A DNA stretch of 58,721 bases, from NCBI GenBank assembly GCA_029977845.1, contig JAPOKC010000017.1:1-58721 (forward strand). Direction: 5' to 3'. The stretch's first letter is position 1. Every line of letters begins with the position of its first letter. Under the pieces are notes generated by a model that was given only the letters and a program-made list of their open reading frames with translations, did no database searches and had not been told where the DNA came from. Of the stretch, positions 33,210 to 41,932 are shown one piece after another. The position numbers were made by a program, and so were the translations under genes. The DNA is from Mycobacteriaceae bacterium (GTDB lineage: Bacteria > Actinomycetota > Actinomycetes > Mycobacteriales > Mycobacteriaceae).

Positions 33210-34798
33210 CGTTCCAGTGACCTGACCAGAAGAATGCCCCGTACGAGGTTGGTGACATTGGGGCTGCCCAACCCGGTCACCATGTCATAGCCGGGATGCG
33301 GGACGGTGATGGCGTTACCGCCGAGTTGAATGTCCCGGAACGCCGGCGCCGCAGAGCCTTTCGCCACCGCATACAGCGTCGGATTCAGATCACCGAGCGG
33401 TGGGGCTCCCTGCTCGGCGAACAACTGATTGATCAGGGCCGCCAGTCCTGCCCAGATCGGGGCGGCCTGTGACGTGCCGCCGCCCACCGCGACCTGGCCG
33501 CCGAAGACGAACTTCACCCCGGTGAACGGATCGGCGACGGCAGCCACATCCGGCACCATCCGGCGTGCTTTCGACGCGCCGCCTGAACCGGTCACCTGCC
33601 AGGACGGCTTGCCGAACAACACCGATGCCCCGCCCGCACTGCCCTGGGTCAGCGGCACGTCGTACCAACCCTGCTCAGCCAGATAGCCGCCACTGGCGTC
33701 GGTGGACAACGTGGTGCCGCCGACGGAGGTGATCTCCGGTATCGAGGCGATCGCATCCACGCCGACGTCATCGGGAGTCGGTGGGTCCGACCAGTCATGT
33801 CCCCCTTTGCATTCCAGTCCGGCAAGGTCACCGGTGGCGTCGAAGACTGTCGTACCGTGCCTGACCGCGGCAATGACCGCCTGGCGCACCGGCAACAGAT
33901 CGGCAGCGGTGAACAACCGGTCACATCCCCACCCGATGGACATACTCCAGACCGCGCCGGGGAACTGCCGGTCCACCGACTCCATCAGACTGCCCAACTT
34001 CTCGAAGCCTCCGCCGTCCTCGACCGTCGGCCGCGCGTTGACCATCACCAGCCTCGCATCGGGTGCGACGGCATGGATCATCTGCAGGTCCATGGTGGAC
34101 TCGCCGGTCATCTGGGCAGGCATACCGCCGATAACCTCGGGGCTGAACTTGGGCACGTCGAACCACTCGGAGAAGGAGTCCATATCGGTCTGGCGGAAGC
34201 CGTCGAAGCTGAACACCACCACGGTCTGACCCTTGCCGGTGATCCCCGAGTCGACGAGTTCGGCGGCGTCGTAGGCCTTCCACAACTGGTTGGGCAACAG
34301 TCCGCCGTCGGGAACGTCACGGGGCGGGGTGGGTGGTAGGCCCTCGCGGTACGGCGTGTGGCTGAGGATGCGTCCGAACTCGGCCACCTCCGCATGAGCG
34401 GCCGACGGGATCGCCGGCTGCTGCGGCGAGGCGTAGAAGACGGTGCCCTTGCGGTCGCGGTAGTCGTGCACGGTCACGCCGAGTGCGTCGGAGATCGCCG
34501 TCGGCGGACCCTCGACGATCGCCCAGTCGTCACCGGATCGCCAGCGCACCGAAAGTCCGTGCGATTGGGCCCAATTGCTCAGGGCAACCGGTTCGTCGTC
34601 ATCACGCAGCGCGGCCGTCAGTTGGATCCGGTCGTCACGTGCCGGACCGAGGTCGGTGGAATCCGACAGCAGCCGTGCATACGGGCCGTCGATATCCCGC
34701 GCCGACTGCTGGACCGACGGGCGGTCTGCAGTGATCAGCGCTGCGATGACGGTGGCCGCGGTCAATGCCGCGGCGAGTGCCAACCGGGAACGCCTCAC
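33206..34798 (-). CDS. S53 family serine-carboxyl peptidase (sedolisin)
   Basis: This is a 530-residue secreted protease: signal segment (residues 5-25), pro-kumamolisin activation domain (about 35-155), then the sedolisin domain. The catalytic set is complete: E233 and D237 in GESTMDLQM, D324 in FDATGD for the oxyanion hole, and S443 in GGGTSQAAPIWAG. Calcium-site-like residues appear near the C-terminus (FRDIQLGGN, GYDMVTGLGSPN). Such enzymes are acid-active endo- or tripeptidyl peptidases. It is 23 bases after the SGNH gene and overlaps the next membrane protein. Confidence 0.92.
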   Translation of the reverse strand: MRRSRLALAAALTAATVIAALITADRPSVQQSARDIDGPYARLLSDSTDLGPARDDRIQLTAALRDDDEPVALSNWAQSHGLSVRWRSGDDWAIVEGPPTAISDALGVTVHDYRDRKGTVFYASPQQPAIPSAAHAEVAEFGRILSHTPYREGLPPTPPRDVPDGGLLPNQLWKAYDAAELVDSGITGKGQTVVVFSFDGFRQTDMDSFSEWFDVPKFSPEVIGGMPAQMTGESTMDLQMIHAVAPDARLVMVNARPTVEDGGGFEKLGSLMESVDRQFPGAVWSMSIGWGCDRLFTAADLLPVRQAVIAAVRHGTTVFDATGDLAGLECKGGHDWSDPPTPDDVGVDAIASIPEITSVGGTTLSTDASGGYLAEQGWYDVPLTQGSAGGASVLFGKPSWQVTGSGGASKARRMVPDVAAVADPFTGVKFVFGGQVAVGGGTSQAAPIWAGLAALINQLFAEQGAPPLGDLNPTLYAVAKGSAAPAFRDIQLGGNAITVPHPGYDMVTGLGSPNVTNLVRGILLVRSLER

Positions 34799-34821
34799 AC
34801 CCTGTAGATCGTATTGCTGGT

Positions 34822-35523
34822 TCAGATCGCGATGGTGAGCTGATCGAAGATCAGCGGTGCGATCTTCTCGGCAAGGTAGGCATGGCCCGCGTCATTGGGG
34901 TGCACGCCGTCCTGCCCGATCAGGTCGGGACGTCCGGCGAACCACCCGTCGGCAATGGGGTCGATGAAGACCGCACCGATCTGCGCGGCCTGGTCCCGGA
35001 GGGTGTCACGGATCTTGAGCACGGCAGCGGGTGGGGTGGCGCCCGGCCACGCAGGCCCGATCACCAGGAACTTCGCCGCCGGTGCGGCGTAGCGCGCCAG
35101 GTGCAATGTCTCCGCGGCCATCCCCGGGAACTTGCCCGGATCCACCGGCTGGTCGTTGCGGGATCCGAAGAAGACCACCAGGGCGTCGTTGTGGCGCACC
35201 GCCTGAGCGGTCAGATCCTCGAAGATGTTGCCGCGGCTGCCGCGCTGGCCGTAACCCGCCCCGCCCTCGGCGGCGACGTCGGCGTCGACCTTCACGCCCT
35301 GCTTGGCCAGCAACTGCCAGGCGAGCTGGGGCCAGGACCGGGGGCCGTTGCCGCCCTCATTCGATCCGGCGGTGTAGGAGTCGCCGATCACAGCGATGCG
35401 CGCCGAATCGGCCCCGTGCGCCGGCGGGGTGGCCAGGGCAGCCGCGAACCCGACGCCGACGACGGTAATCGTCGCGGCACCGATGCGCCCAGCAAGCTGT
35501 CTCAACCTCACCCTTACCTTCAC
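34822..35523 (-). CDS. Secreted SGNH/GDSL hydrolase
   Basis: This 233-residue protein has a signal peptide (to about ATPPAHGA), then block I IAVIGDSYTAGSNEG with nucleophile S49, a Gly block (AAEGGAGYGQRG), FFGSRNDQ (N of SGNH), and the terminal D-x-x-H in DGVHPNDAGH. It would hydrolyse or transfer acyl esters outside the membrane. It follows an acyltransferase-3 gene by 33 bases. Since OatA-type enzymes fuse these two domains, the pair may act together on a wall or lipid glycan (inference). GTG start; another GTG lies 12 bases in. Confidence 0.87.
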   Translation of the reverse strand: MKVRVRLRQLAGRIGAATITVVGVGFAAALATPPAHGADSARIAVIGDSYTAGSNEGGNGPRSWPQLAWQLLAKQGVKVDADVAAEGGAGYGQRGSRGNIFEDLTAQAVRHNDALVVFFGSRNDQPVDPGKFPGMAAETLHLARYAAPAAKFLVIGPAWPGATPPAAVLKIRDTLRDQAAQIGAVFIDPIADGWFAGRPDLIGQDGVHPNDAGHAYLAEKIAPLIFDQLTIAI

Positions 35524-35556
35524 AGTTGGGACGAGGGTAGACCCGATTCGCCCCGT

Positions 35557-36750
35557 TCAGGCGGAGGCGCGCGAGGAATCGTCCGTGACGGCCTGCAGCC
35601 GACCGACCTTGATGTCGCGGAGGTTCACCATGCTGCGCATCCACCGTCGGGCCGGCTCCTCGACGAAGTGGAACAGCACCGCGGACAACGCCAGCGCGAC
35701 CACGATCAGTCCGGCTGCGGCCAGCTTCGCCCCCCACATCGGCAATTCCAGCTTGTACTCCTGGACCGCCCAGTCCCAGGCGGTGTGCACCGGTTCGTGG
35801 ATCATGTACAGGCTGAAGGAGATCTGGCCGCCGTAGACGAACAGCCGGGTCGACAACAGTGCCGGCAGTCCACCCGTCCCGATCGCCAGCACCACGATCA
35901 ACGGCATGAACAGCACCGCGATCAGGCCGCCGGAATCGACCATCCCGGCGATCGGATGCGCGTTGTAGTAGTACAGCCCTCCGGCGATCACCGCCACGAT
36001 GACCACGGCGATCACACCGGCAGCCCGGGCGCCGCGCTGCGAGACCTGCAACCGCCGCACTGCGGCACAGGCCAGCGCGCCGGCGGCGAACTGCGCGACG
36101 ATCCGCAGCACCCAGCTCCACGGTGTGTAGAGCATCCCGCTGGCCAATAGCAGCAGGGTCGGCGGCAGCGCCGCGACGAAGGCGAGCATCAGCAAGGTGC
36201 GCGCCCGCGAAACCTGGGCGATCCGGAAGACCAACAGGATCAGCGATGCGAACAGCAGGTAGGCCAGCCACTCCGCACTGATCGACCACGCCGGGCCGTC
36301 CCAACTCGTCTCGTCGAAGAACGGAGCGAACCACAGTTGCACCATGAAGAACTGCCGCAGGTAGCTGATGGCGGTGAGCTTGTCGACGTCCGGCGACGGG
36401 GTGCTGCCGACGTGCAACGTGAAGATGATCCACAGCGCGGCGATGTGCATGGTGACCAGATAGATCGGGAACACCCGGGACAGCCGCAACCAGAGGAAGT
36501 GCCAGGTGGCGCGCATCGAGAACGACGGTCCCATCCGGTCGAGGTAGTTCCAGGTCAGAACGAACCCGCTGAGGATGAAGAAGAGGTCGACTCCCTGGGC
36601 GCCGGCATCGAAGAGCGGCGCGAAATCATCGTGCAGACTCGGCGAGGACGCCCACAGCAGCGGCCGGAAGTGGAACAGCACCACCCACAGCGCCGCCACG
36701 ATGCGAAGACCGGTCAGCGCCTTGATCTCGCCGGTCCGCATGGCGCCCAT
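35557..36750 (-). CDS. Acyltransferase family 3 (OafA/OatA-like) membrane protein
   Basis: This 397-residue protein has about ten membrane helices. The N-terminal signature is ALTGLRIVAALWVVLFHFRP with the essential His, followed by DLFFILSGFVLTWNY and, in the C-terminal half, FSLYMIHEPVH. Acyltransferase-3 proteins carry acetyl or acyl groups across the membrane to polysaccharide, lipid or peptidoglycan. It lacks a fused SGNH domain, but a separate secreted SGNH protein follows in the operon. The start may be this ATG or one three codons in. Confidence 0.92.
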   Translation of the reverse strand: MGAMRTGEIKALTGLRIVAALWVVLFHFRPLLWASSPSLHDDFAPLFDAGAQGVDLFFILSGFVLTWNYLDRMGPSFSMRATWHFLWLRLSRVFPIYLVTMHIAALWIIFTLHVGSTPSPDVDKLTAISYLRQFFMVQLWFAPFFDETSWDGPAWSISAEWLAYLLFASLILLVFRIAQVSRARTLLMLAFVAALPPTLLLLASGMLYTPWSWVLRIVAQFAAGALACAAVRRLQVSQRGARAAGVIAVVIVAVIAGGLYYYNAHPIAGMVDSGGLIAVLFMPLIVVLAIGTGGLPALLSTRLFVYGGQISFSLYMIHEPVHTAWDWAVQEYKLELPMWGAKLAAAGLIVVALALSAVLFHFVEEPARRWMRSMVNLRDIKVGRLQAVTDDSSRASA

Positions 36751-36769
36751 TGTCCTTCACCGTCCCCCA

Positions 36770-36829
36770 ATCGAGACTGCGCCCAGATCGCGTTTCGGAC
36801 GAAAATCGCGATCTGGGCGCAGTCTCGAT
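36770..36829. repeat. Perfect 23-bp inverted repeat (long hairpin)
   Basis: Arms 36770-36792 and 36807-36829 are exact reverse complements over 23 bp. The 14-base centre can extend the stem with TTTCG/CGAAA beside a two-base bulge. It lies 13 bases past the nagE stop and before the acyltransferase operon start, so it most simply terminates nagE. Its length and exactness exceed an ordinary terminator and suggest a dispersed palindromic repeat. Confidence 0.85.
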
Positions 36830-36841
36830 GAGTGAAAGCCG

Positions 36842-38395
36842 CTAGAGGACGTCGAGGATGTCGTTCTTCAGCGCTTCGGCCTGGGTTCCGAACACCGCCT
36901 GCACACTGCTGCCGACCTCGATCACGCCCGCCGCGCCCAGTGCCTTGAGCCGGTCGTGATTGACCTTGGAGGTGTCGGCGACGTCCATCCGAAGTCGGGT
37001 GATGCAGGCGTCGACGTTGACCAGGTTCTCCCGGCCCCCGAACGCGGCGATGAGTTGCTCGGCCTTGCTGTCGACGGCGGTCGCGACTGAGGACGCCCCG
37101 GTCGGGATGGCGGTGGCCGCGTCGGATCCCACGCTGAGGTTGGCCCGTTCCTCCTCCTCGAACTCCGACTCGATCTCACGGCCGGGGGTGCGCATATTCC
37201 ACTTCGTGATGACCAAGCGGAACAGCAGGTAGTAGATGACGAAGAACACCACACCCATGCCGATCAGCAGCGGCACATTCTTGGCGGCGGGGGCGTTGCC
37301 CCACAGCAAGAGGTCGATGAGTCCCGCGGAGAACGAGTACCCGAGGTGGATATCGAGCAGATAGGCGATCGCCAGGGAGAGCCCGGTCAGGATCGCGTGC
37401 ACGATGTAGAGCGGGAACGCGACGAACATGAAGGAGAACTCCAGCGGTTCGGTCACACCGGTCAGGAAAGCGGTCAGCGCTGCCGCCGAGAGGATGCCGA
37501 AGGCGATCTTCTTCTGCCTGGCGTTGGCCACGTGGATCATCGCCAGGGCCGCGGCGGGAAGGCCGAACATCAGGATCGGATAGAAGCCGGCGGTGAGCCG
37601 ACCGGCGGTGGGGTCGCCGGCGGCGAACCGGCTGAGCTCGCCGGTGACCGTGCTGCCGGTCGAGCCGGTGTAGCTGCCGTAGATGAAGTACACGTACGAG
37701 TTCAGAATATGGTGCAGCCCAACGGGAATCAGCATCCGGTTGGCGAACCCGAAGACAAAGGCCCCGACCGCTCCGGCACCGCCGATGAACTTGCCCAGGC
37801 CGGTCAGACCCGCGTCGAAGATCGGATAGAAGTAGCTCATCGCGAACGCGACGATCAGGCTGGCCATCGAGACCGCGATCGGCACGAACCGCCGGCCGCC
37901 GAAGAAGCCGAGATACGGCGGCAACTGGATGGTGTGGTAGCGATCGAACAGCACGGCGGTGATGAGACCGATGACGATGCCGCCCAGAACGCTGTAGTTG
38001 ATCTGCGCCTGTTCACCGGACTTGTCGAGCACTCCGTTGAGCACGAACGGAGACATGGTCTTGAAGACCGCTTGCATCACCAGGTAGCCGACCACCGCAG
38101 AGAGTGCGGTGGAGCCGTCGGCCTTGCGGGCGAAGCCGATCGCGACGCCGACCGCGAAGAGCAGGGCGAGATTCTCGAACAGCGCGCCACCGGCAGCGCT
38201 CATCGCCTGGAAGAACGGGCCGATCACCGGTGCCTTGATCTTGCCCAGCAAGTCGTCCTGGCCCAGCCTCAGCAGGATGCCGGCCGCCGGCAGCACGGCG
38301 ATCGGCAGCATCAGGCTCTTGCCCAGACGCTGCAGTTGGGCGAAGCCCGGGATACTCAGCCCTGATTTCGATTGCGCGCCTGCAGGTTTGCTCAT
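36842..38395 (-). CDS. nagE: PTS N-acetylglucosamine transporter EIICB (NagE)
   Basis: This 517-residue PTS permease has an EIIC membrane domain (about 1-390, with LPIAVLPAAGILLRLGQ and GVTEPLEFSFMF) and a C-terminal EIIB domain with the phospho-cysteine C464 in DACITRLRMDV. It lacks the fused EIIA of E. coli NagE; a separate EIIA is divergent from it. With nagA and nagB adjacent, N-acetylglucosamine is the likely sugar, imported as the 6-phosphate. ATG at 38395 is chosen; the frame nine bases upstream would need a TTG. Confidence 0.92.
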   Translation of the reverse strand: MSKPAGAQSKSGLSIPGFAQLQRLGKSLMLPIAVLPAAGILLRLGQDDLLGKIKAPVIGPFFQAMSAAGGALFENLALLFAVGVAIGFARKADGSTALSAVVGYLVMQAVFKTMSPFVLNGVLDKSGEQAQINYSVLGGIVIGLITAVLFDRYHTIQLPPYLGFFGGRRFVPIAVSMASLIVAFAMSYFYPIFDAGLTGLGKFIGGAGAVGAFVFGFANRMLIPVGLHHILNSYVYFIYGSYTGSTGSTVTGELSRFAAGDPTAGRLTAGFYPILMFGLPAAALAMIHVANARQKKIAFGILSAAALTAFLTGVTEPLEFSFMFVAFPLYIVHAILTGLSLAIAYLLDIHLGYSFSAGLIDLLLWGNAPAAKNVPLLIGMGVVFFVIYYLLFRLVITKWNMRTPGREIESEFEEEERANLSVGSDAATAIPTGASSVATAVDSKAEQLIAAFGGRENLVNVDACITRLRMDVADTSKVNHDRLKALGAAGVIEVGSSVQAVFGTQAEALKNDILDVL

Positions 38396-38497
38396 GGTGG
38401 GCAAGCCTAGACCACGGTCCCCCCACGTAGGAGGCGGTTTTGCCGCAGCGAACCGGGTATCTCTCTATCCTTTTTCACACCCGACGAAGGAGTCCTC

Positions 38498-38968
38498 TTG
38501 AGCACCACAGCGGTTCTGGCACCCGTTCAGGGGCGTGCCGTCGCCCTCGCTGACGTTCCCGATCCGGTCTTCTCCGGAGGGATGGTGGGCTACGGGGCGG
38601 CGATCGACCCGCCGCGGGAGGTGGTCGATGCCGTGGCGCCGGTCAGCGGCAAGATCCTCAAACTGCTGCCGCACGCCTACGTCATCATGACCGCCGACAA
38701 CGTCGGGGTGCTGGTGCATCTGGGGCTGGACACGGTGCAACTCAACGGCGCCGGATTCACCGCGCTCGCCGCCCAGGGTGACACGGTGACCGCCGGTCAG
38801 CCGGTGATCATCTACGACGTGCCGGCGATCGTCGCGGCCGGGATGAGCCCGATCGTTCCGGTAGTGGTGATGGATGAGCGTGATCCGTCCAACGTCGCGG
38901 TCAGTGACGCGGTGACCGGCGGGGCCGACATCGCAACCGGCGCAACTCTTTTCACCGCGCACAAGTAG
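38498..38968 (+). CDS. crr: PTS EIIA component, glucose/GlcNAc type
   Basis: This is a 156-residue EIIA(Glc)-like domain. The active histidines are H59 (LLPHAYVIMT) and H74 (GVLVHLGLDTVQLNG), and the APVSGKILKL turn is typical. It takes phosphate from HPr and passes it to the EIIB of the divergent nagE. The start is TTG, with AAGGAG about six bases upstream; TTG is the only start that keeps the family's N-terminus and may lower its expression. A TATCCT box (38466-38471) could be its -10. nagB follows after five bases. Confidence 0.92.
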   Translation: MSTTAVLAPVQGRAVALADVPDPVFSGGMVGYGAAIDPPREVVDAVAPVSGKILKLLPHAYVIMTADNVGVLVHLGLDTVQLNGAGFTALAAQGDTVTAGQPVIIYDVPAIVAAGMSPIVPVVVMDERDPSNVAVSDAVTGGADIATGATLFTAHK

Positions 38969-38973
38969 CAGCG

Positions 38974-39759
38974 ATGGAAGTAGTCATCCTGAAAGACCCG
39001 GCCGAGATCGGCCGGGTGGCAGCCGATGCCATCGAGTCGCTGCTGAACCGCAAACCGGACGCGGTGCTGGGTCTGGCCACCGGTTCCTCACCGCTGGCGA
39101 TCTACGACGAACTGACGGCCCGCTGCCAGGCCGGCCGAATCTCGTTCAAGAAGGCACGCGGATTCACCCTCGACGAGTACGTCGGGCTGCCCGCGGACCA
39201 TCCGGAGCGCTATCGAAACGTCATCGACTCGGTGTTCGCCTCACGGGTCGATTTCGCGAAGGGCGCGGTGCACGGTCCCGACGGACTGGCCGCCGACATC
39301 CCCGACGCCTGCGCCCAGTACGAGGCGGCGATCCGGGCGGCGGGGGGAATCGATCTGCAGATACTGGGCATAGGCACCGACGGTCACATCGGCTTCAACG
39401 AGCCGGGTTCATCACTGGCCTCGCGCACCAGGATCAAGACGCTCACCCAGCAGACCCGGATGGACAACGCACGGTTCTTCGGCGACGACATCGACGCGGT
39501 CCCCACCCACTGCCTCACACAGGGCTTGGGCACGATCATGGACGCGCGGCACCTTGTGCTGGTCGCCACCGGCCGCAACAAGGCAGAGGCGGTGCACCAA
39601 CTGGTGGAGGGCGGAGTCAGCGCGATGTGGCCGGCCACGATCATGCAGCACCATCCGCACGCCACGGTTCTGATCGACGACGCCGCAGCGCGCCGTCTGC
39701 AACTCGCGGACTACTACCGGGAGACCTACCTCACCAAGCCCGACTGGCAGGGAATCTGA
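38974..39759 (+). CDS. nagB: Glucosamine-6-phosphate deaminase
   Basis: This 261-residue protein matches NagB closely. The active residues are D67 (FTLDEYVG), D136, H138 and E143 (GIGTDGHIGFNEPGSS), with LATGSSPLAIYDEL as the phosphate loop. It converts glucosamine-6-phosphate to fructose-6-phosphate and ammonia. It has the standard length, and lies between crr and nagA in one operon. Confidence 0.95.
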   Translation: MEVVILKDPAEIGRVAADAIESLLNRKPDAVLGLATGSSPLAIYDELTARCQAGRISFKKARGFTLDEYVGLPADHPERYRNVIDSVFASRVDFAKGAVHGPDGLAADIPDACAQYEAAIRAAGGIDLQILGIGTDGHIGFNEPGSSLASRTRIKTLTQQTRMDNARFFGDDIDAVPTHCLTQGLGTIMDARHLVLVATGRNKAEAVHQLVEGGVSAMWPATIMQHHPHATVLIDDAAARRLQLADYYRETYLTKPDWQGI

Positions 39760-39760
39760 G

Positions 39761-40897
39761 GTGCTGCTGACCGCCGCAACGGTGATCACCGGCTCAGAGG
39801 TGTTGCGGCCGGGCTGGATTGAGGTGTCCGGTTCGAGGATCGCCGCGGCCGGCGCGGGAGATCCCGGCCGGCCCGCCGACCTCGATCTGGGCGCGGCGAC
39901 GGTGGTGCCCGGATTCGTCGACACCCATGTCCACGGCGGCGGCGGCGCCAGTTTCTCCGGCGGTCCGGCCGAGACCGCGACGGCGGTCGCTCTGCATCGT
40001 CGTCACGGAACCACCACGCTGATCGCCTCATTGGTGACCGAGAGTCCAACCGACCTGCTGCGGCAGGTGACCGAGTTGTCGGCCGATGTTCGGACCGGCC
40101 TGATCGCCGGGATCCACCTCGAGGGTCCCTGGCTGGCGGTCGAACGGTGCGGCGCCCACGACCCGGCCCTGCTGCGCGACCCCGACCCCGCCGAACTTCG
40201 ACGAGTGCTGGACGCCGGAGAGGGGACGATCCGGATGGTGACGCTGGCACCGGAGCGCACCGGTGCGCTGGATGCCATCGCGACACTGGTGGACCGAAAT
40301 GTCGTTGCAGCGGTGGGACACACCGAGGCCACCTACGCCCAGACCAGGGATGCGCTGCAAGCGGGTGCGACGGTTGCGACGCATCTGTTCAATGCGATGC
40401 GCCCGATCCACCACCGCGAGCCGGGTCCGGTGATCGCGCTGCTGGAGGATCCCCGGGTGACCGTCGAGGTGATCGCCGACGGTGTGCACGTCGACCCGGC
40501 CCTCTACCGCCACGTGACCCGAACGGCCGGGGCGAATCGCGTAGCCCTGGTGACCGATGCGATGGCAGCGGCGGGGATGTCCGACGGCGCATACCGGATC
40601 GGTCCGCTGGCGGTTGATGTGACCGACGGTGTGGCGCACCTTGCCGGTACCCACACCATTGCCGGCAGCACCGCCACCATGGACCGGCTGTTCCGGTTCG
40701 CCGTCACGGGCAGTGAACTTGCCCGCGACGACGCGATGGTTCAGGCGGTGCGGCAGTCCTCGGTGAATCCGGCCCGCGCACTACGCCTTCCCGACCCCAC
40801 GCTGGCAGCCGGGACATCCGCGGATCTCGTGGTTCTCGATCAGGATCTGGCTGTTCAAGCCGTGATGTGGCGCGGCGAATGGGTCTCAGAGACTTAA
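39761..40897 (+). CDS. nagA: N-acetylglucosamine-6-phosphate deacetylase
   Basis: This 378-residue amidohydrolase has H56/H58 in DTHVHGGGG, E121 in GIHLEGPWL, H187 in GHTEA, H208 in THLFNAM and catalytic D266 in LVTDAMAA. It removes acetate from GlcNAc-6-phosphate, supplying NagB; in mycobacteria it also feeds recycled wall sugar. GTG start one base after the nagB stop, so coupled translation. Confidence 0.95.
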   Translation: MLLTAATVITGSEVLRPGWIEVSGSRIAAAGAGDPGRPADLDLGAATVVPGFVDTHVHGGGGASFSGGPAETATAVALHRRHGTTTLIASLVTESPTDLLRQVTELSADVRTGLIAGIHLEGPWLAVERCGAHDPALLRDPDPAELRRVLDAGEGTIRMVTLAPERTGALDAIATLVDRNVVAAVGHTEATYAQTRDALQAGATVATHLFNAMRPIHHREPGPVIALLEDPRVTVEVIADGVHVDPALYRHVTRTAGANRVALVTDAMAAAGMSDGAYRIGPLAVDVTDGVAHLAGTHTIAGSTATMDRLFRFAVTGSELARDDAMVQAVRQSSVNPARALRLPDPTLAAGTSADLVVLDQDLAVQAVMWRGEWVSET

Positions 40898-40962
40898 CAA
40901 TTGCGTTGTAGCTCGGCAACTTTGCTGGCCGCTGCATTCGGATGTGTGTTCTCGTTGAGCAA

Positions 40963-41586
40963 ATGAAACCCATATCCCGAAACGTCGCCCTGGCCGTCGG
41001 AGCGGCGGCCACATCGGCGATTGTTGCCATCGGAGTGCCCTTGGCGATCGCCGCACCAACCGCTGCGCCCCCTTCCGACGGCCAGGGCTATATCGACTCC
41101 ACCGCCAGGTGCACCAAGCCGGACACCGCGGTGCTCTTCGGCACGACCGACACATCGCGCATCGCGATCTGCAAGACCGCCGCCGGGGCATACGAGTACC
41201 GCGGCGTGCGGGTCAGCGACGGCGCCAAACTGATCGTCGCCGCCACCCAGTCGACCGATGACAGCTTCGTCGCGAAGAACGACGGCGTCACCTACACGGT
41301 GACCCCGAAAGCGCTGAGTATCACAGCCGGCGGCAGCACCGTCCGCACCGAGTCCTGGGTCGATTTCCACGGAACCCCGGCCCCCGCGAGCGCATCGGGG
41401 ACGGCGACCTCCAAGACCAGCACCGCGGCCACCGCTACGACGTCGGCGACCGCCACCACATCGGCAACGGCCGCGCCCTCGACACCGGGCCTCTCGACTC
41501 CGTCGGCCGCTCCGTCGAGTTCCGCGGTTGCTCTCCCGCCGCCGCTTCCTGCCGAGGCGGGTGGCAGCACTTCCTCGAGTCGCTGA
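40963..41586 (+). CDS. Secreted protein with Ser/Thr/Ala-rich tail
   Basis: This 207-residue protein starts MKPISRNVALAVGAAATSAI, a Sec signal peptide with probable cleavage near AIAAP. The mature domain (about 35-135) has two cysteines (ARCTKP, AICKTA). The last 75 residues are Ser, Thr, Ala and Pro, with repeated TATTSAT, a likely O-mannosylated, wall-associated tail. No known domain. I chose the ATG directly before the signal peptide; a GTG seven codons upstream is possible. It follows nagA by 65 bases without obvious connection. Confidence 0.75.
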   Translation: MKPISRNVALAVGAAATSAIVAIGVPLAIAAPTAAPPSDGQGYIDSTARCTKPDTAVLFGTTDTSRIAICKTAAGAYEYRGVRVSDGAKLIVAATQSTDDSFVAKNDGVTYTVTPKALSITAGGSTVRTESWVDFHGTPAPASASGTATSKTSTAATATTSATATTSATAAPSTPGLSTPSAAPSSSAVALPPPLPAEAGGSTSSSR

Positions 41587-41593
41587 GCCGGCG

Positions 41594-41899
41594 ATGGCGA
41601 CGCACAACTTCACCTTGGTGGACAGCGCAACCGCCGCCACCCTGGCCCAGGTTCTGCCGTTGTTGCTGTTGACCCTGGCCGTCGAAGCCCGGCGAAATCT
41701 ACTGCACCGCGAGGTTTCCCGGGTGCGGCTGGCGATCTTCTTCCTCGGGTTCGGCATTGTCGAGACCATCCTGGTGCTCTCGATCGACGGATTGGTCTAC
41801 CCGTTCCAGTGGTTCGACGCGTTCTCGGCGCTGATCATCTTCGGCCTGCTGGCCCTGGTGTTCCAGCTGTCGCTGACCGATTCACCCGGCGGCTCATAA
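41594..41899 (+). CDS. Small membrane protein with three helices
   Basis: This 101-residue protein has hydrophobic stretches around AQVLPLLLLTLAVEA, RLAIFFLGFGIVETILVLSI and FSALIIFGLLALVFQLSL. No family recognised. It begins seven bases after the secreted protein's stop, so they share a transcript. Confidence 0.65.
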   Translation: MATHNFTLVDSATAATLAQVLPLLLLTLAVEARRNLLHREVSRVRLAIFFLGFGIVETILVLSIDGLVYPFQWFDAFSALIIFGLLALVFQLSLTDSPGGS

Positions 41900-41932
41900 C
41901 GACGCGGCTGCCGAACTCGACGACCAAGCGAC

